The notes: a model not told the origin generated them from the letters alone. A stretch of DNA of 43,381 bases from Azospirillum endophyticum (GCF_016595245.1 NZ_JAENHM010000086.1:1-43381); one strand, 5' to 3'. Counted from the first letter of the stretch, positions 1-7,597 are shown. Program-made: numbers and translations.

Positions 1-241
1 CCGCGCTTCGTTCTGCGCCCCGCCGTCGGTGGAGCGGTTTATAGGCGCCTCGCCCCGAACCACGCAAGCGCTTTTTTGCGCTTCGATGAAAAATTCCTGA
101 CGGTTCTTAATTTCACCGAAGCCGGTGACGGATTCAGTGTAAGGGAACGACCCACCAACCGCGGCGTGGCCGGCGACCGTCCGGACGCGTCAATCCATAG
201 TGTTCCCATAGGGTTCACCCAGAGTTCACCCCTGCGGTCTT
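1..241. other. Gene-free region upstream of the M23 peptidase
   Basis: No convincing coding frame is visible here. It holds a small hairpin at 66-83 (AAGCGC, six T, GCGCTT) and an AT-richer patch at about 86-115. Near its end GTTC recurs at 202, 213 and 224, exactly 11 bp apart. The last two copies extend to GTTCACCC. This array lies just upstream of a TTGACA element at 249 and may be a regulator-binding site. Confidence 0.4.
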
Positions 242-248
242 GTGTCGG

Positions 249-277
249 TTGACAGGGTCGGACCGGTCCAGCATCGT
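249..277 (+). promoter_or_regulatory. Candidate sigma-70 promoter for the M23 peptidase gene
   Basis: A perfect -35 hexamer TTGACA lies at 249-254. After a 17-nt spacer comes a weak -10, CATCGT, at 272-277 (three of six consensus positions). GTTC repeats phased at 11 bp (202, 213, 224) lie immediately upstream, a layout typical of activator sites for OmpR/PhoB-family regulators. The weak -10 fits an activator-dependent promoter. The promoter lies inside the coding frame implied by a GTG start at 242, which argues for the downstream start at 365. Confidence 0.4.
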
Positions 278-364
278 CCGATCGATAGGCTTAACACCTT
301 AATGGTGATGGCCATCGCCGACAGCCTGCTGGGCGGCCCCAGGGGTTACAGGAGGAGAACGACG

Positions 365-1747
365 GTGCGTTCGAGGCTTTCCCGCCTTCCCACGCTCGCC
401 TTGCTTGCCATCATCACGGCCGGTGCCCTGACGCCTGCGACGGTCGTCGCACGCAGCACCGATGCGCCGAATGGCCGGGGCCCCCTCGCCTACAAACCGG
501 CGGTGAAGCCGAACACCGGTGGGGAGGGTACCGCCGAAGCCAAGGACGATGCAGGGGATGGAGGTCCCGCCGCCGGACCGGTCGACCGTCAGACCCTCTC
601 CATCGGCCGCGGCGACACGCTGATGGATTTGCTTGCGACGGCCAAGGTGCCGACCAACGACGCCCACGATGCCGTCGCCGCCCTGCGCGAGCTCTACAAT
701 CCGCGCCGCCTCCAGGTCGGCCAACATGTGACGGTCCTGTTCGAACCGCGCCGTGGCGGTGCCCGCAAATTCGTCGGCTTCGAATTCGCTCCGGATCCGC
801 TGCGGTCGGTGTCGATCGCGCGCAAGGGCGATGCCGGCTTCACCTCCAGCCAGACCGAAAAGCCGGTGACGCGCAAGCCGGTGGCGGCCCAGGGCGTCAT
901 CCGTTCCAGCCTGTTCGAGGCGGGGGCACAGGCCGGTGTTCCGATCTCGGTCATGATGGCCTTCATCCAGAACTTCTCCTACGACGTCGATTTCCAGCGC
1001 GACCTGCAGCCGGGCGACCGCTTCGAAATCTTGTATGAGAAGCTGGTCACCGCCGAAGGCATCCAGGCCGGCGAAGGCGAGTTGCTGTATGCCTCGCTGA
1101 CGCTGAGCGGCGACGACATGCCGATCTACCGCTTCAAGACCCGTGACGGGCGGATCGACTATTACAATGGCGACGGTGAAAGCATCCGCCGCGCCCTGCT
1201 GCGCACGCCCGTCGACGGCGCCCGCATCACTTCGGGTTTCGGCATGCGCCACCATCCGATCCTGGGCTTCAGCAAGATGCACAAGGGCGTGGATTTCGGG
1301 GCGCCGACCGGAACGCCGATCTATGCGGCCGGTCGCGGCACCATCGAGATCGCGGAACGCAGCAGCTCCTACGGCAATTACGTCCGTATCCGCCACAACA
1401 CCGAGATCTCCACCGCCTACGCCCATATGAGCCGCTTCGCCAAGTCGATCCGGCGCGGCGGAAAGGTCGACCAGGGTGACGTCATCGGCTATGTCGGTAC
1501 CACCGGCCGGTCCACCGGGCCGCACCTGCATTACGAAGTGCTGAAAGCCGGGCATCAGGTGAACCCGCGCTCCATCGATCTGCCCACCGGCGAAAAGCTG
1601 GAGGGACGGGAGCTCCAGGCCTTTCAGCAGGCGCGGCGGTCGATCGAGAAGATGTTCGAAGACAGCCGCGGCGGCCTGCAACTGGCGCGCACCCCGGCTC
1701 CGGCCTCGGCAGAGGAAAAGGGCTGCAACAAGGCGAGCAGCTGCTGA
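365..1747 (+). CDS. Secreted M23 (LytM-type) peptidoglycan endopeptidase
   Basis: The predicted product is a periplasmic zinc metallopeptidase that cleaves peptide cross-links in peptidoglycan. The frame is open from a GTG at 242, but AGGAGG at 350-355 sits 9 nt before a GTG at 365. From 365 the protein (460 aa) begins with a clear signal peptide: basic RSRLSR, a hydrophobic stretch and a cleavage site near AxA (about residue 29). A LysM/OapA-like region (about 75-135) is followed by a Csd3-like middle region and the M23 domain (about 270-405). The zinc/catalytic motif HKGVD starts near residue 306, HxH lies at about 387-389, and a third His (YAHMS) near 354. These are all the residues expected of an active enzyme, unlike degenerate EnvC/NlpD activators. 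It stands alone, convergent with a small minus-strand gene. Confidence 0.92.
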   Translation: MRSRLSRLPTLALLAIITAGALTPATVVARSTDAPNGRGPLAYKPAVKPNTGGEGTAEAKDDAGDGGPAAGPVDRQTLSIGRGDTLMDLLATAKVPTNDAHDAVAALRELYNPRRLQVGQHVTVLFEPRRGGARKFVGFEFAPDPLRSVSIARKGDAGFTSSQTEKPVTRKPVAAQGVIRSSLFEAGAQAGVPISVMMAFIQNFSYDVDFQRDLQPGDRFEILYEKLVTAEGIQAGEGELLYASLTLSGDDMPIYRFKTRDGRIDYYNGDGESIRRALLRTPVDGARITSGFGMRHHPILGFSKMHKGVDFGAPTGTPIYAAGRGTIEIAERSSSYGNYVRIRHNTEISTAYAHMSRFAKSIRRGGKVDQGDVIGYVGTTGRSTGPHLHYEVLKAGHQVNPRSIDLPTGEKLEGRELQAFQQARRSIEKMFEDSRGGLQLARTPAPASAEEKGCNKASSC

Positions 1748-1794
1748 CCGGCAGCTAGCTGACGTGGCGCCGGCGGCAGGGACCGCCGGCGCGC

Positions 1795-1977
1795 CTACTC
1801 CTTGTTCATCATGTTCCGGATGGCGCCGACGAACTGGCGGGCGGTGTTCTCGTCTTCCAGCATCTTCTGCAGCTTGTCGCGGATGATCATCGCCTTCGGC
1901 CGCTGCTGCATCGCGCGCTCGATGGCGACGTCGGCTTCGCCGGGCTTCAACGGTTCGAGGTCTGACATGGCGGACAT
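1795..1977 (-). CDS. Small hypothetical protein (60 aa)
   Basis: A short charged protein rich in Glu, Lys, Arg and Met, predicted mostly helical, with no signal peptide or membrane segment. The C-terminal half (KLQKMLEDENTARQFVGAIRNMMNKE-like, ending in a TAG stop) looks like a natural amphipathic helix. ATG starts at 1977 (60 aa) and 1968 (57 aa) are possible and neither has a strong ribosome site. It lies about 80 bp downstream of the FemAB/GNAT-like gene on the same strand and is convergent with the M23 peptidase, so it may be the last gene of the motA-transferase transcript. I do not recognise the family. The alternative is a chance frame, but its composition differs from the Arg/Pro/Ala-rich shadow frames. 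Confidence 0.55.
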   Translation of the reverse strand: MSAMSDLEPLKPGEADVAIERAMQQRPKAMIIRDKLQKMLEDENTARQFVGAIRNMMNKE

Positions 1978-2056
1978 CCCGTGCGGAAGAGCCGATTGAG
2001 GCGGCATCCAGGTAAGGATAGCCGGAAGCGCCCCGGCCATCATCAGGCAAAGCGTG

Positions 2057-3016
2057 TCAGCGGTATTGCCCGACGGTCTCCACCGCTTCGCCACCGGTGC
2101 CGAGCTTGAACTCGGTGACGCCGGGGGCGGTATCGGGGTTGATGCCGCCGAGATCGAGGGCACGGACGCCACGCCGCTTCAACTCCTGCATCGCCTTCCA
2201 CAGCACCAGCCGGGTGGCGCCGTTCCTGCGCCCCGCCTCGCTGGCCCAGCTGACTTGGCTGGTGGCGCAGACGCCATGGCGGAAGAACAGCCAGCAGGCG
2301 ACCGGCGTGCGCCCGTCGAGCGCCGTCACCATCACCGCTCCGTCGTTGCTGCTTCCACTTTTGACCATGGCATTGCGCAGGCGGACGGCCAGCGGCCCGG
2401 TCATGGCGCGGAAGCCTTTGTCGAGCGCCTGGTCATGTTCCAGCTTCATCAGCCAGGGAAGGTTGTCGGCCTTCCAATCGATATCCATGACGAGGCCGGC
2501 CTTCTCCGCCCCGCGCAGGCGCTTGCGCCAATCGCGGGCGAGGCCGGCATGCAGCGCCTCCTCGTCATGGGTGAGGTCGAGCCAGACCGTCCGGTAGCCG
2601 GGAGCGACCTTGCGGAAGCCGCAGCGGGCGAGCATCGCTTCGTTCTCCGGGCCGGCGGGGAGTTCCGGCAGCAGGCTGGCGCGGCTGAGCGGGTTGCGCG
2701 GGCAGGCGCGGCGCAGCAGACGGAACACCGCTTCCAGGGTGTCGATATCAGGGATCCTGCCGTCGAGCCACAGCGGGCCGCGGTAACACTGGCGGTCATG
2801 GAACAGCTTCAGCATGCGGCGGTCGAGCGTCTGGACGAGACCGAGCGGCTCGCCGGCGCGGCGGATCACGCCAAGGCGCGGAACATGGCCATAGCTGCGG
2901 CCCATGGCACGGCCGTAGGCGAAGCTCTGCAGCAGGGTGGACCGCGGAATGCGGGCGAACAGAGCGCCCCAGTCGCCGACCGTGCCTTCGTTCCAGGCAA
3001 TGTCGATGTCCGGCAT
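2057..3016 (-). CDS. FemAB/GNAT-fold peptidyl- or acyl-transferase-like protein
   Basis: A 319-aa cytoplasmic protein without signal peptide. The pattern resembles the FemAB/FemX-like and Acetyltransf_6 (CelD/BcsL-like) branch of the GNAT superfamily. The N-terminal part contains SFAYGRAMGRSYG and a glycine-rich PLGLVQTLDRR stretch. The C-terminal acyl-acceptor fold contains VACWLFFRHG, GATRLVLWKAMQELKRRG and ALDLGGINPD, typical of the second GNAT unit. Such proteins transfer an aminoacyl or acyl group, for example to peptidoglycan precursors or polysaccharides; the substrate here cannot be told. The ATG at 3016 is preceded by GGGGAA at suitable spacing. The gene lies about 45 bp after the motA stop on the same strand, so co-transcription is likely, but no functional link is known to me. 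Confidence 0.75.
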   Translation of the reverse strand: MPDIDIAWNEGTVGDWGALFARIPRSTLLQSFAYGRAMGRSYGHVPRLGVIRRAGEPLGLVQTLDRRMLKLFHDRQCYRGPLWLDGRIPDIDTLEAVFRLLRRACPRNPLSRASLLPELPAGPENEAMLARCGFRKVAPGYRTVWLDLTHDEEALHAGLARDWRKRLRGAEKAGLVMDIDWKADNLPWLMKLEHDQALDKGFRAMTGPLAVRLRNAMVKSGSSNDGAVMVTALDGRTPVACWLFFRHGVCATSQVSWASEAGRRNGATRLVLWKAMQELKRRGVRALDLGGINPDTAPGVTEFKLGTGGEAVETVGQYR

Positions 3017-3060
3017 CGGCGTTCCCCAATGGATTTGGATGGGCGGATCAGATGGGCGGA

Positions 3061-3921
3061 TCAGGCCGGCGGCAGGGCGGACGTCGCCTCTTCCACCTGG
3101 ACGAAGGTCGGGCGGTATTCCGGTTCGAGCACATTGCGGGCGTATTCCACCGAAATGGCCGGTGCATATCCGGAAAGATGAGCGATCAGGCCGGTCTTCA
3201 TCGCCTGATAGTATTTTCCTTCGGCGTGATAGACGTTCTTCAGACCGCTGGCGATCGGGGCAAGAAAGCCGTAGGCGACCAGAATGCCGGTGAAGGTGCC
3301 GACCAGCGCGCCGCCGATCAGCTTGCCCAGCACCTCCGGCGGCTCGGTGATCGAACCCATCGTGTGGATCACGCCCAGCACCGCCGCCACGATGCCCAGC
3401 GCCGGCACCGCGTCGGCCACCGCCTGGATGGCGTCGGCGATGCGCTGGTGTTCGTGGTGCATCGTCTCGATGTCCTCGTCCATCAGGTCGACCAGTTCGT
3501 GCGGGTTGTCCGCCCCCAGCGACATCAGACGAAGATAGGTGCAAAGGAAATCGATGGCATGATGGTCGCCGTAGAATTTCGGGAATTGCTGGAAGAGCGG
3601 CGAGTCTTCCGGCTTTTCGATATGCTGTTCCAGCGCCAGCAGGCCCTTGGTCTTCGCGATCTTGAAGACCTGGTACATCATGGTGAGGACCTCCAGGAAG
3701 TCCTCCTTCTTGTATTTCGGGCCTTTGAACAGGTGGCCCAGCTCCTTGCCGGTGTGGGTGACCACCGATTTCGGATTGGCGATGAAGAAGGCCCCGGCAC
3801 CGGAGCCCAGGATGATCATGAACTCGAACGGCATCCACAGCACGCCCATATGGCCACCGCCGAGGATGTAGCCGCCGAACACACTGAAGATCACGATGCC
3901 GAAGCCGATCATCACGAACAT
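3061..3921 (-). CDS. motA: Flagellar motor stator protein MotA
   Basis: A 286-aa inner-membrane stator subunit that with MotB forms the proton channel driving flagellar rotation. It has four membrane segments (about 2-22, 30-49, 170-190, 202-222) with a large cytoplasmic loop between the second and third. Proline 173 (AVPALGIVAAVLG) and Pro222 (LAPIASGL) sit at the same numbers as the mechanistically essential prolines of E. coli MotA, and Glu98 of the loop that contacts FliG is present. The reading frame extends upstream, but the ATG at 3921 has GGGAGGG a few bases before it and gives the usual family length. MotB is not adjacent; the next gene on the strand is a FemAB/GNAT-like transferase. 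An orphan motA is unusual, since motA-motB is normally an operon. Confidence 0.95.
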   Translation of the reverse strand: MFVMIGFGIVIFSVFGGYILGGGHMGVLWMPFEFMIILGSGAGAFFIANPKSVVTHTGKELGHLFKGPKYKKEDFLEVLTMMYQVFKIAKTKGLLALEQHIEKPEDSPLFQQFPKFYGDHHAIDFLCTYLRLMSLGADNPHELVDLMDEDIETMHHEHQRIADAIQAVADAVPALGIVAAVLGVIHTMGSITEPPEVLGKLIGGALVGTFTGILVAYGFLAPIASGLKNVYHAEGKYYQAMKTGLIAHLSGYAPAISVEYARNVLEPEYRPTFVQVEEATSALPPA

Positions 3922-4232
3922 TCGGTCTTTCCCTCCCCGATACCGACCACGGGCCGCAAGACGCTCCCGGCCGACAGATGGCCGGACATCGGTTGAGTTT
4001 CCGTGAATCACCCGAACGGCCTACCGCCTTCGCGACAGGCCGCGCGATCCTACCGGGGTGGGCCGGTCCTGTCACGAAAGGACTGCCAAATCAGGGTTTT
4101 CAACGGGTGCGCCATGGGTGGACGGTGCAGGAGCGGCCGGGTGCGAGGCCGGGGCAGGTCCGGCCGCGATCGGAATGCGAAAGAAGGGCACAGGATGGTC
4201 ACAGCCTGGACAGGCCATGCCAGAATGCGAAA
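3922..4232. other. Upstream region of motA without a gene
   Basis: I find no credible coding frame. On the minus strand it presumably contains the motA promoter, but I see no good sigma-70, sigma-28 or sigma-54 match. A TTTGGCAGTCC stretch resembles a -24 element but lacks the -12 GC at the right distance. Confidence 0.4.
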
Positions 4233-4269
4233 CGCCCCGGCCGCCGGGTTCGACCGGATCGCCGGGGCG
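4233..4269 (-). terminator. Intrinsic terminator of the His/Pro-rich protein gene
   Basis: CGCCCCGGC at 4233-4241 pairs perfectly with GCCGGGGCG at 4261-4269, leaving a 19-nt loop. Read on the minus strand the stem is followed by TTTCGCATTC. It lies about 30 bp after the stop codon at 4301, in the right orientation to end that gene's transcript before motA. Confidence 0.65.
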
Positions 4270-4300
4270 CTTGGAAGCCGATGATCGAAGCCGATGAGCG

Positions 4301-4675
4301 TCAGCGAAGCGGAATATTCATCTGGACGCTGACGCCCGGTTGCGGCGGCGGCGGGGCATAAATGACGGCGGGCGGTGCGTAGGAGGGAGCATAGACGACT
4401 CGCGGCGGGGGCGGCGGGGCGGGAACCACGACCACCGGCGGCGGCGCGCCATAGATGACGACCGGACCGTCGTCATGGCGATGATGCTTCTTGTGGTGGC
4501 CCCAGCCATGGCCACGGCCATGCTCGCCTGGGTCGGCCAGTGACGGCGTCGACAAAGCCGCGCCGAGAAGCAGGACGGCGGCGGCGGCACCGGCGGCTTT
4601 CGCGGCGGCACGGACCATCCGGTTCGCTGCCGTTCCCGGAATCCGGGGGTGCTGCATGGTGGCTCCGGCATTCAT
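4301..4675 (-). CDS. Exported histidine- and proline-rich hypothetical protein
   Basis: A 124-aa predicted periplasmic or outer-envelope protein. From the ATG at 4675, preceded by AGGAGA at good spacing, it has a basic N-terminus, a hydrophobic stretch (about 22-42) and a signal-peptidase-like site near SLA-DP. The mature part begins with a cluster of His, Gly and Lys (residues 51-67, HGRGHGWGHHKKHHRH), which suggests metal binding. It continues with a Pro/Val/Tyr repeat region (APPPPP, VVYAP, VIYAPPPP) to the end. Proteins with this layout are common in alphaproteobacteria and usually unnamed. The frame is open to 4801, but the sequence upstream of 4675 lacks signal-peptide logic. The function is unknown. 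Confidence 0.75.
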   Translation of the reverse strand: MNAGATMQHPRIPGTAANRMVRAAAKAAGAAAAVLLLGAALSTPSLADPGEHGRGHGWGHHKKHHRHDDGPVVIYGAPPPVVVVPAPPPPPRVVYAPSYAPPAVIYAPPPPQPGVSVQMNIPLR

Positions 4676-5067
4676 CGGCCTGTTCTCCTGGAAAGGACTT
4701 GCATCGGCGGCGGGAGCGGCGAAAACCGGACTGGCGGCCGCATACCCCTTTCGATAGGAAAGCTTTTTATGCTCAGGCTGAGGCTCGACCGGGTGGGACA
4801 TATTTCGGACGCTGCGCGGTGGACAGGGACGGTTGAGGGGACGAGGGGCAAGGGATCGCCGCGCATCCTTGCTTATGAAGCTGTTGATCGGCCGGCGCCT
4901 TGACTACCCGTCCGAAGGGGTTAGGCCCGATGCGGTGAAGAACCGGCTGCTTCTTGATGATCCGGTGGGCGTCGATCCTCGTATCGGGCATCGTATGTAA
5001 GGATGCTGCCGATCCCAACTCGGAAACCTGAGTCCTCTCGGAATTCCATGTCCAATGAGCCGCGCAG
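4676..5067. other. Divergent intergenic region, His/Pro-rich gene and gpx
   Basis: About 390 bp without a credible gene. It separates the minus-strand His/Pro-rich gene from the plus-strand peroxidase and should carry both promoters. A CTTTC-GATAG-GAAAG dyad lies near 4748-4762. A TTGACT element is found near 4902, upstream of the peroxidase gene, but no convincing -10 follows. Nothing else stands out. Confidence 0.35.
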
Positions 5068-5673
5068 ATGACCGTTCGAACCAGCCTTCGTACCATCGCC
5101 CTGGCGGCGGTCTTCTCCATGACGGGAGCCGCCGGCACCATGGCCGCAGACAGCGCCGCCGCAAGCAACGCCCCCGCAAGCAACGCCTACGACTTCGCCT
5201 TCCGGGGCATCGACGGTCAGCCACTGCCGCTGTCGCAGTTCAAGGGCAAGGCGATCCTGGTGGTCAACACCGCCTCGCAATGCGGCTTCACCCCGCAATA
5301 CAAGGGGCTGGAAGCGTTGTGGCAGCGCTACCGCGACCGCGGGCTCGTGGTGGTCGGCGTACCCTCCGACGATTTCGGCGGGCAGGAGCCGGGGAATGCC
5401 AGCCAGATCAAGGATTTCTGCGAGGTCAATTACAGCATCGATTTCCCGATGGCCGACAAGACGGTGGTCTCGGGCGACAACGCCCACCCCTTCTACCGCT
5501 GGGCGGCCGGCGAGTTGGGTTTCCTCGCCAAGCCGCGCTGGAACTTCCACAAATATCTGGTCGGGCCGGACGGCAGGCTCGTGTCCTGGTTCTCCACGAT
5601 GACGGACCCCGAGTCGGACAAGGTGCGCGAAGCGATCGAGACGCTGCTGCCGGAGAAGGAGCGGAAGTCGTAA
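5068..5673 (+). CDS. Periplasmic glutathione peroxidase family protein
   Basis: A 201-aa thiol peroxidase that reduces hydrogen or lipid peroxides. A signal peptide (residues 1-27, cleavage near TMA-AD) sends it to the periplasm. The catalytic tetrad is visible: peroxidatic Cys72 in NTASQCGFT (a Cys, not selenocysteine), Gln106 in FGGQEPGN, and Trp158-Asn159 in the WNFHKYL motif. FCEVNYSIDFP, a region carrying the resolving Cys in many bacterial members, contains Cys118. The length is normal once the signal peptide is subtracted. It is convergent with ccmB, 17 bp apart. Periplasmic location means the reductant is probably a thioredoxin-like system rather than glutathione; this is inferred from the family, not visible here. 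Confidence 0.93.
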   Translation: MTVRTSLRTIALAAVFSMTGAAGTMAADSAAASNAPASNAYDFAFRGIDGQPLPLSQFKGKAILVVNTASQCGFTPQYKGLEALWQRYRDRGLVVVGVPSDDFGGQEPGNASQIKDFCEVNYSIDFPMADKTVVSGDNAHPFYRWAAGELGFLAKPRWNFHKYLVGPDGRLVSWFSTMTDPESDKVREAIETLLPEKERKS

Positions 5674-5690
5674 GGGGGTGATCCGACTCC

Positions 5691-6356
5691 CTACTCGACC
5701 GCCTGCCGCAAGGCCGCAGCCCCCGCCCAGGGGGCGAGCGGCAGGGCGGCGGCGAGGATGCCGGCGAGAAGCAGCAGGTGCGGGCGCGGAGTCAGCCCGT
5801 TGATGGCGGCGTCGATGGCACCGGCACCGAAGATCAGCACGGGGATGTAGAGCGGCAGGATCAGCAGCGACAGCAGCACGCCGCCGCGCCGCGCCCCCAG
5901 GGTCAGCGCTGCACCGATGGCGCCGATCAGGCTGAGGATCGGCGTGCCCAGGGTCAGCGTCAGCACCAGGACGCCGAACCCCTCCGCATCCATGTTCAGC
6001 AGGACGGCCAGCAGCGGCGCGGCGACGATCAGCGGCACGCCGGTGACCAGCCAGTGGGCCAGCGTCTTCGCCAGCACCGCCGCCTCCAGCGGCAGGGAGG
6101 ACAGCGACAGCAGTTCCAGCGAGCCGTCCTCGTAATCGGTCTGGAACAGACGCTCCAGCGACAGCAGCGAGGCGAGCAGCGCCGCCACCCAGATCACGCC
6201 GGCGGCGATGCGGGCGAGGATGTTCGGCTCCGGCCCGACCCCAAAGGGGAACAGCACGACGCACAGAACGAAGAACATGACGGCGATGGTGGCGTCCGAC
6301 CCCTGGCGCAGCGCCAGCCGCAGGTCGCGCGCGACCAGGCGCAGGAAACGGCTCAT
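5691..6356 (-). CDS. ccmB: Heme exporter permease CcmB
   Basis: A 221-aa integral membrane protein with six hydrophobic segments (about 22-42, 45-68, 100-122, 128-150, 155-177, 192-215). It matches CcmB of the system I cytochrome c maturation pathway, including the diagnostic LERLFQTDYEDGSLELL segment after the second helix. With CcmA and CcmC it moves heme or supports release of heme-loaded CcmE in the periplasm. Its ATG overlaps the ccmA stop by 4 bp, so the two are translationally coupled. ccmC, ccmD and ccmE do not follow; the next gene is the convergent peroxidase. They must lie elsewhere in the genome. Confidence 0.95.
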   Translation of the reverse strand: MSRFLRLVARDLRLALRQGSDATIAVMFFVLCVVLFPFGVGPEPNILARIAAGVIWVAALLASLLSLERLFQTDYEDGSLELLSLSSLPLEAAVLAKTLAHWLVTGVPLIVAAPLLAVLLNMDAEGFGVLVLTLTLGTPILSLIGAIGAALTLGARRGGVLLSLLILPLYIPVLIFGAGAIDAAINGLTPRPHLLLLAGILAAALPLAPWAGAAALRQAVE

Positions 6357-7036
6357 GGCACGGCCCCCTCTTCCTCATAATCCTCGCTGCCGGCCTCTTC
6401 GTCGTCGGCATAGGGGGTGAAGTCGTCCAGATGCAGTTCCTCGCCGCCGGGGGTGGCGATGTCGGTGTGGGTGGACAGCACCACCATGCCGCCCTGGGCA
6501 CGGTGTTCGGCGATCAACCCTTCGAACAGGGCGATGGCGGCACGGTCGAGCGCCACGGTCGGCTCGTCCAGCAGCCACAGCGCCGCCGGTGCGGCAAGCA
6601 GCCGCGCCAGGTTCAGCCGGCGCTTCTGCCCGGCCGACAGGTAGCGGCCCGGCACGCCGGCGATGTGCGGCACCCCCAGCCGGTCGAGCGCCGCCCGCGC
6701 ATTGGCGGCCGGGTCGGCGGCCCCGGCCAGCGCCGCCCAGAAAGCGAGGTTCTCCACCGCCGTCAGCACCGGCTTCACCGCGTCGAGGTGGCCGACATAT
6801 TGCACCCGCGACCGGTGGAGGTCCGGATCCTCGGCGACCGCCACCCCGTCCCAGCCCAGAGTCCCGCGCAACGGCTTCAGCAGCCCGGCCATCACCCGCA
6901 GCAGGCTGGACTTGCCGCTGCCGTTGGGGCCGAGCAACACCAGCGCGCCGCCGGGGCCGATGCGAAACTCCAGCCCGGTGAAGACCAGCCGGTCGCCACG
7001 CAGGCAGGTCAGTTCTGATCCGGCGAAGACGGGCAT
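6353..7036 (-). CDS. ccmA: Heme exporter ATP-binding protein CcmA
   Basis: A 227-aa ABC ATPase that powers the CcmABC complex in cytochrome c maturation. Walker A GPNGSGKS lies at 36-43, the signature LSAGQKR at 133-139, Walker B LWLLDEP at 153-159 and the switch His at 190. The short chain, the degenerate LSAGQ signature and the 4-bp overlap with ccmB identify it as CcmA rather than a generic exporter ATPase. The C-terminus is acidic and Glu-rich. It is the first gene of the ccmAB pair. Confidence 0.95.
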   Translation of the reverse strand: MPVFAGSELTCLRGDRLVFTGLEFRIGPGGALVLLGPNGSGKSSLLRVMAGLLKPLRGTLGWDGVAVAEDPDLHRSRVQYVGHLDAVKPVLTAVENLAFWAALAGAADPAANARAALDRLGVPHIAGVPGRYLSAGQKRRLNLARLLAAPAALWLLDEPTVALDRAAIALFEGLIAEHRAQGGMVVLSTHTDIATPGGEELHLDDFTPYADDEEAGSEDYEEEGAVP

Positions 7037-7071
7037 GGGGAAAGGTCGCGATTCCGGTTGAGGGAGGCGCT

Positions 7072-7080
7072 GCTATAGCA
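7072..7080 (-). promoter_or_regulatory. Possible extended -10 promoter of ccmAB
   Basis: On the minus strand the sequence reads TGCTATAGCA, a 10-bp palindrome at 7071-7080 that contains TGC-TATAGC, an extended -10 pattern, about 35 bp before the ccmA start. No good -35 hexamer is seen. It is an isolated motif, so confidence is low. Confidence 0.3.
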
Positions 7081-7143
7081 CAGGGGGACAGGAAAGCCGG
7101 AGCGAGAATGCTGCCGCCATCGTCGCAGCCGCCGATAGGAAAT

Positions 7144-7189
7144 GAGCCGAAAGAAAAGGCCACCGCGAGGGGGTTCTCGCGATGGCCTT
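7144..7189 (-). terminator. Strong intrinsic terminator downstream of the candidate 6S RNA
   Basis: A 14-bp stem with one mismatch (7156-7169 with 7176-7189) closes a 6-nt loop. On the minus strand it is followed by TTTTCTTTCGGC. No protein gene on the minus strand ends just upstream, so it points to a non-coding transcript. Confidence 0.75.
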
Positions 7190-7360
7190 GCGTCCGGCCG
7201 GGTCCGGCCGGTCGATACCTTGTGGAACGGCTTCGTTCGTCGCTGCGGTGGCGCTAGGGGGAACGCCGGTGCGCGACCTGCGGGGCCGGTTGCTTGAGTT
7301 ATCGTCTAAGGGAAGAAAGTGGCAAAATTTGGATGGAGTTCGAGGAATTGGACGCCATCC
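7181..7360 (-). ncRNA. ssrS: Candidate 6S RNA (RNA polymerase regulator)
   Basis: 6S RNA mimics an open promoter and binds sigma-70 RNA polymerase. On the minus strand, 7314-7295 reads TCCCTTAGACGATAACTCAA, which can be laid alongside the 5' side of the E. coli 6S central bubble (as I recall it: TCCCCTGAGCCGATA). A closed arm based on CCGG/CCGG follows. Then come CCCCCTAGCGCC and GCAGCGACGAACGAAG, matching the conserved GCGACGA on the 3' side, and a small GAACG/CGTTC hairpin as in E. coli. GATGGCGTCC at 7359-7350 can pair with GGACGC plus CCATC at 7195-7181 as a closing stem, giving about 180 nt, close to the usual size. A terminator follows on the same strand and no credible protein frame overlaps. 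The closing stem is imperfect and the ends are uncertain. Confidence 0.5.
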
Positions 7361-7597
7361 GGTGACCGGCCGCGGGCCTCGCAGCGCTGCACTCCCATGC
7401 GTGCACCGCAGCACCGGGTGCCGGGATTGTCAGGGCTAAAGGCCGGGCACTTGTTCTGAATCAACGCCTTGTCCCCCATCCTGCCCCATCGTGGCATCGT
7501 CATCCCCCCGATCGATCGGAGGGTCGCCGCCTCCATCCGAAGCTCTTTTCGACGGCGGCGGCGTCTGCCCAAATGTGTTCAGGAAGCGAGTTGTCCC

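Noticed and set aside
144..167. GGAAC-N16-CGT, resembling an EcfG-type general stress promoter
   Set aside because: The -10 part reads CGTGG rather than CGTT and the element is over 190 bp from the likely start; the TTGACA element is better placed.
299..2050. Long minus-strand open frame of 583 codons opposite the M23 gene
   Set aside because: It lies antisense to a clear M23 peptidase and its Arg/Ala/Gly composition is typical of shadow frames in high-GC DNA.
4090..4110. TTTGGCAGTCC on the minus strand as a sigma-54 promoter for motA
   Set aside because: The -24 part is partial and no GC occurs at the required 10-nt spacing.
7073..7414. Minus-strand 113-codon open frame between ccmA and the exchanger gene
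   Set aside because: The predicted protein has no plausible folding pattern and the stretch is better explained as an RNA gene with a terminator.
7469..7597. N-terminal extension of the exchanger from an ATG at 7469
   Set aside because: The added 43 residues are Arg-rich and unlike the membrane protein; AGGAAG supports the ATG at 7598.
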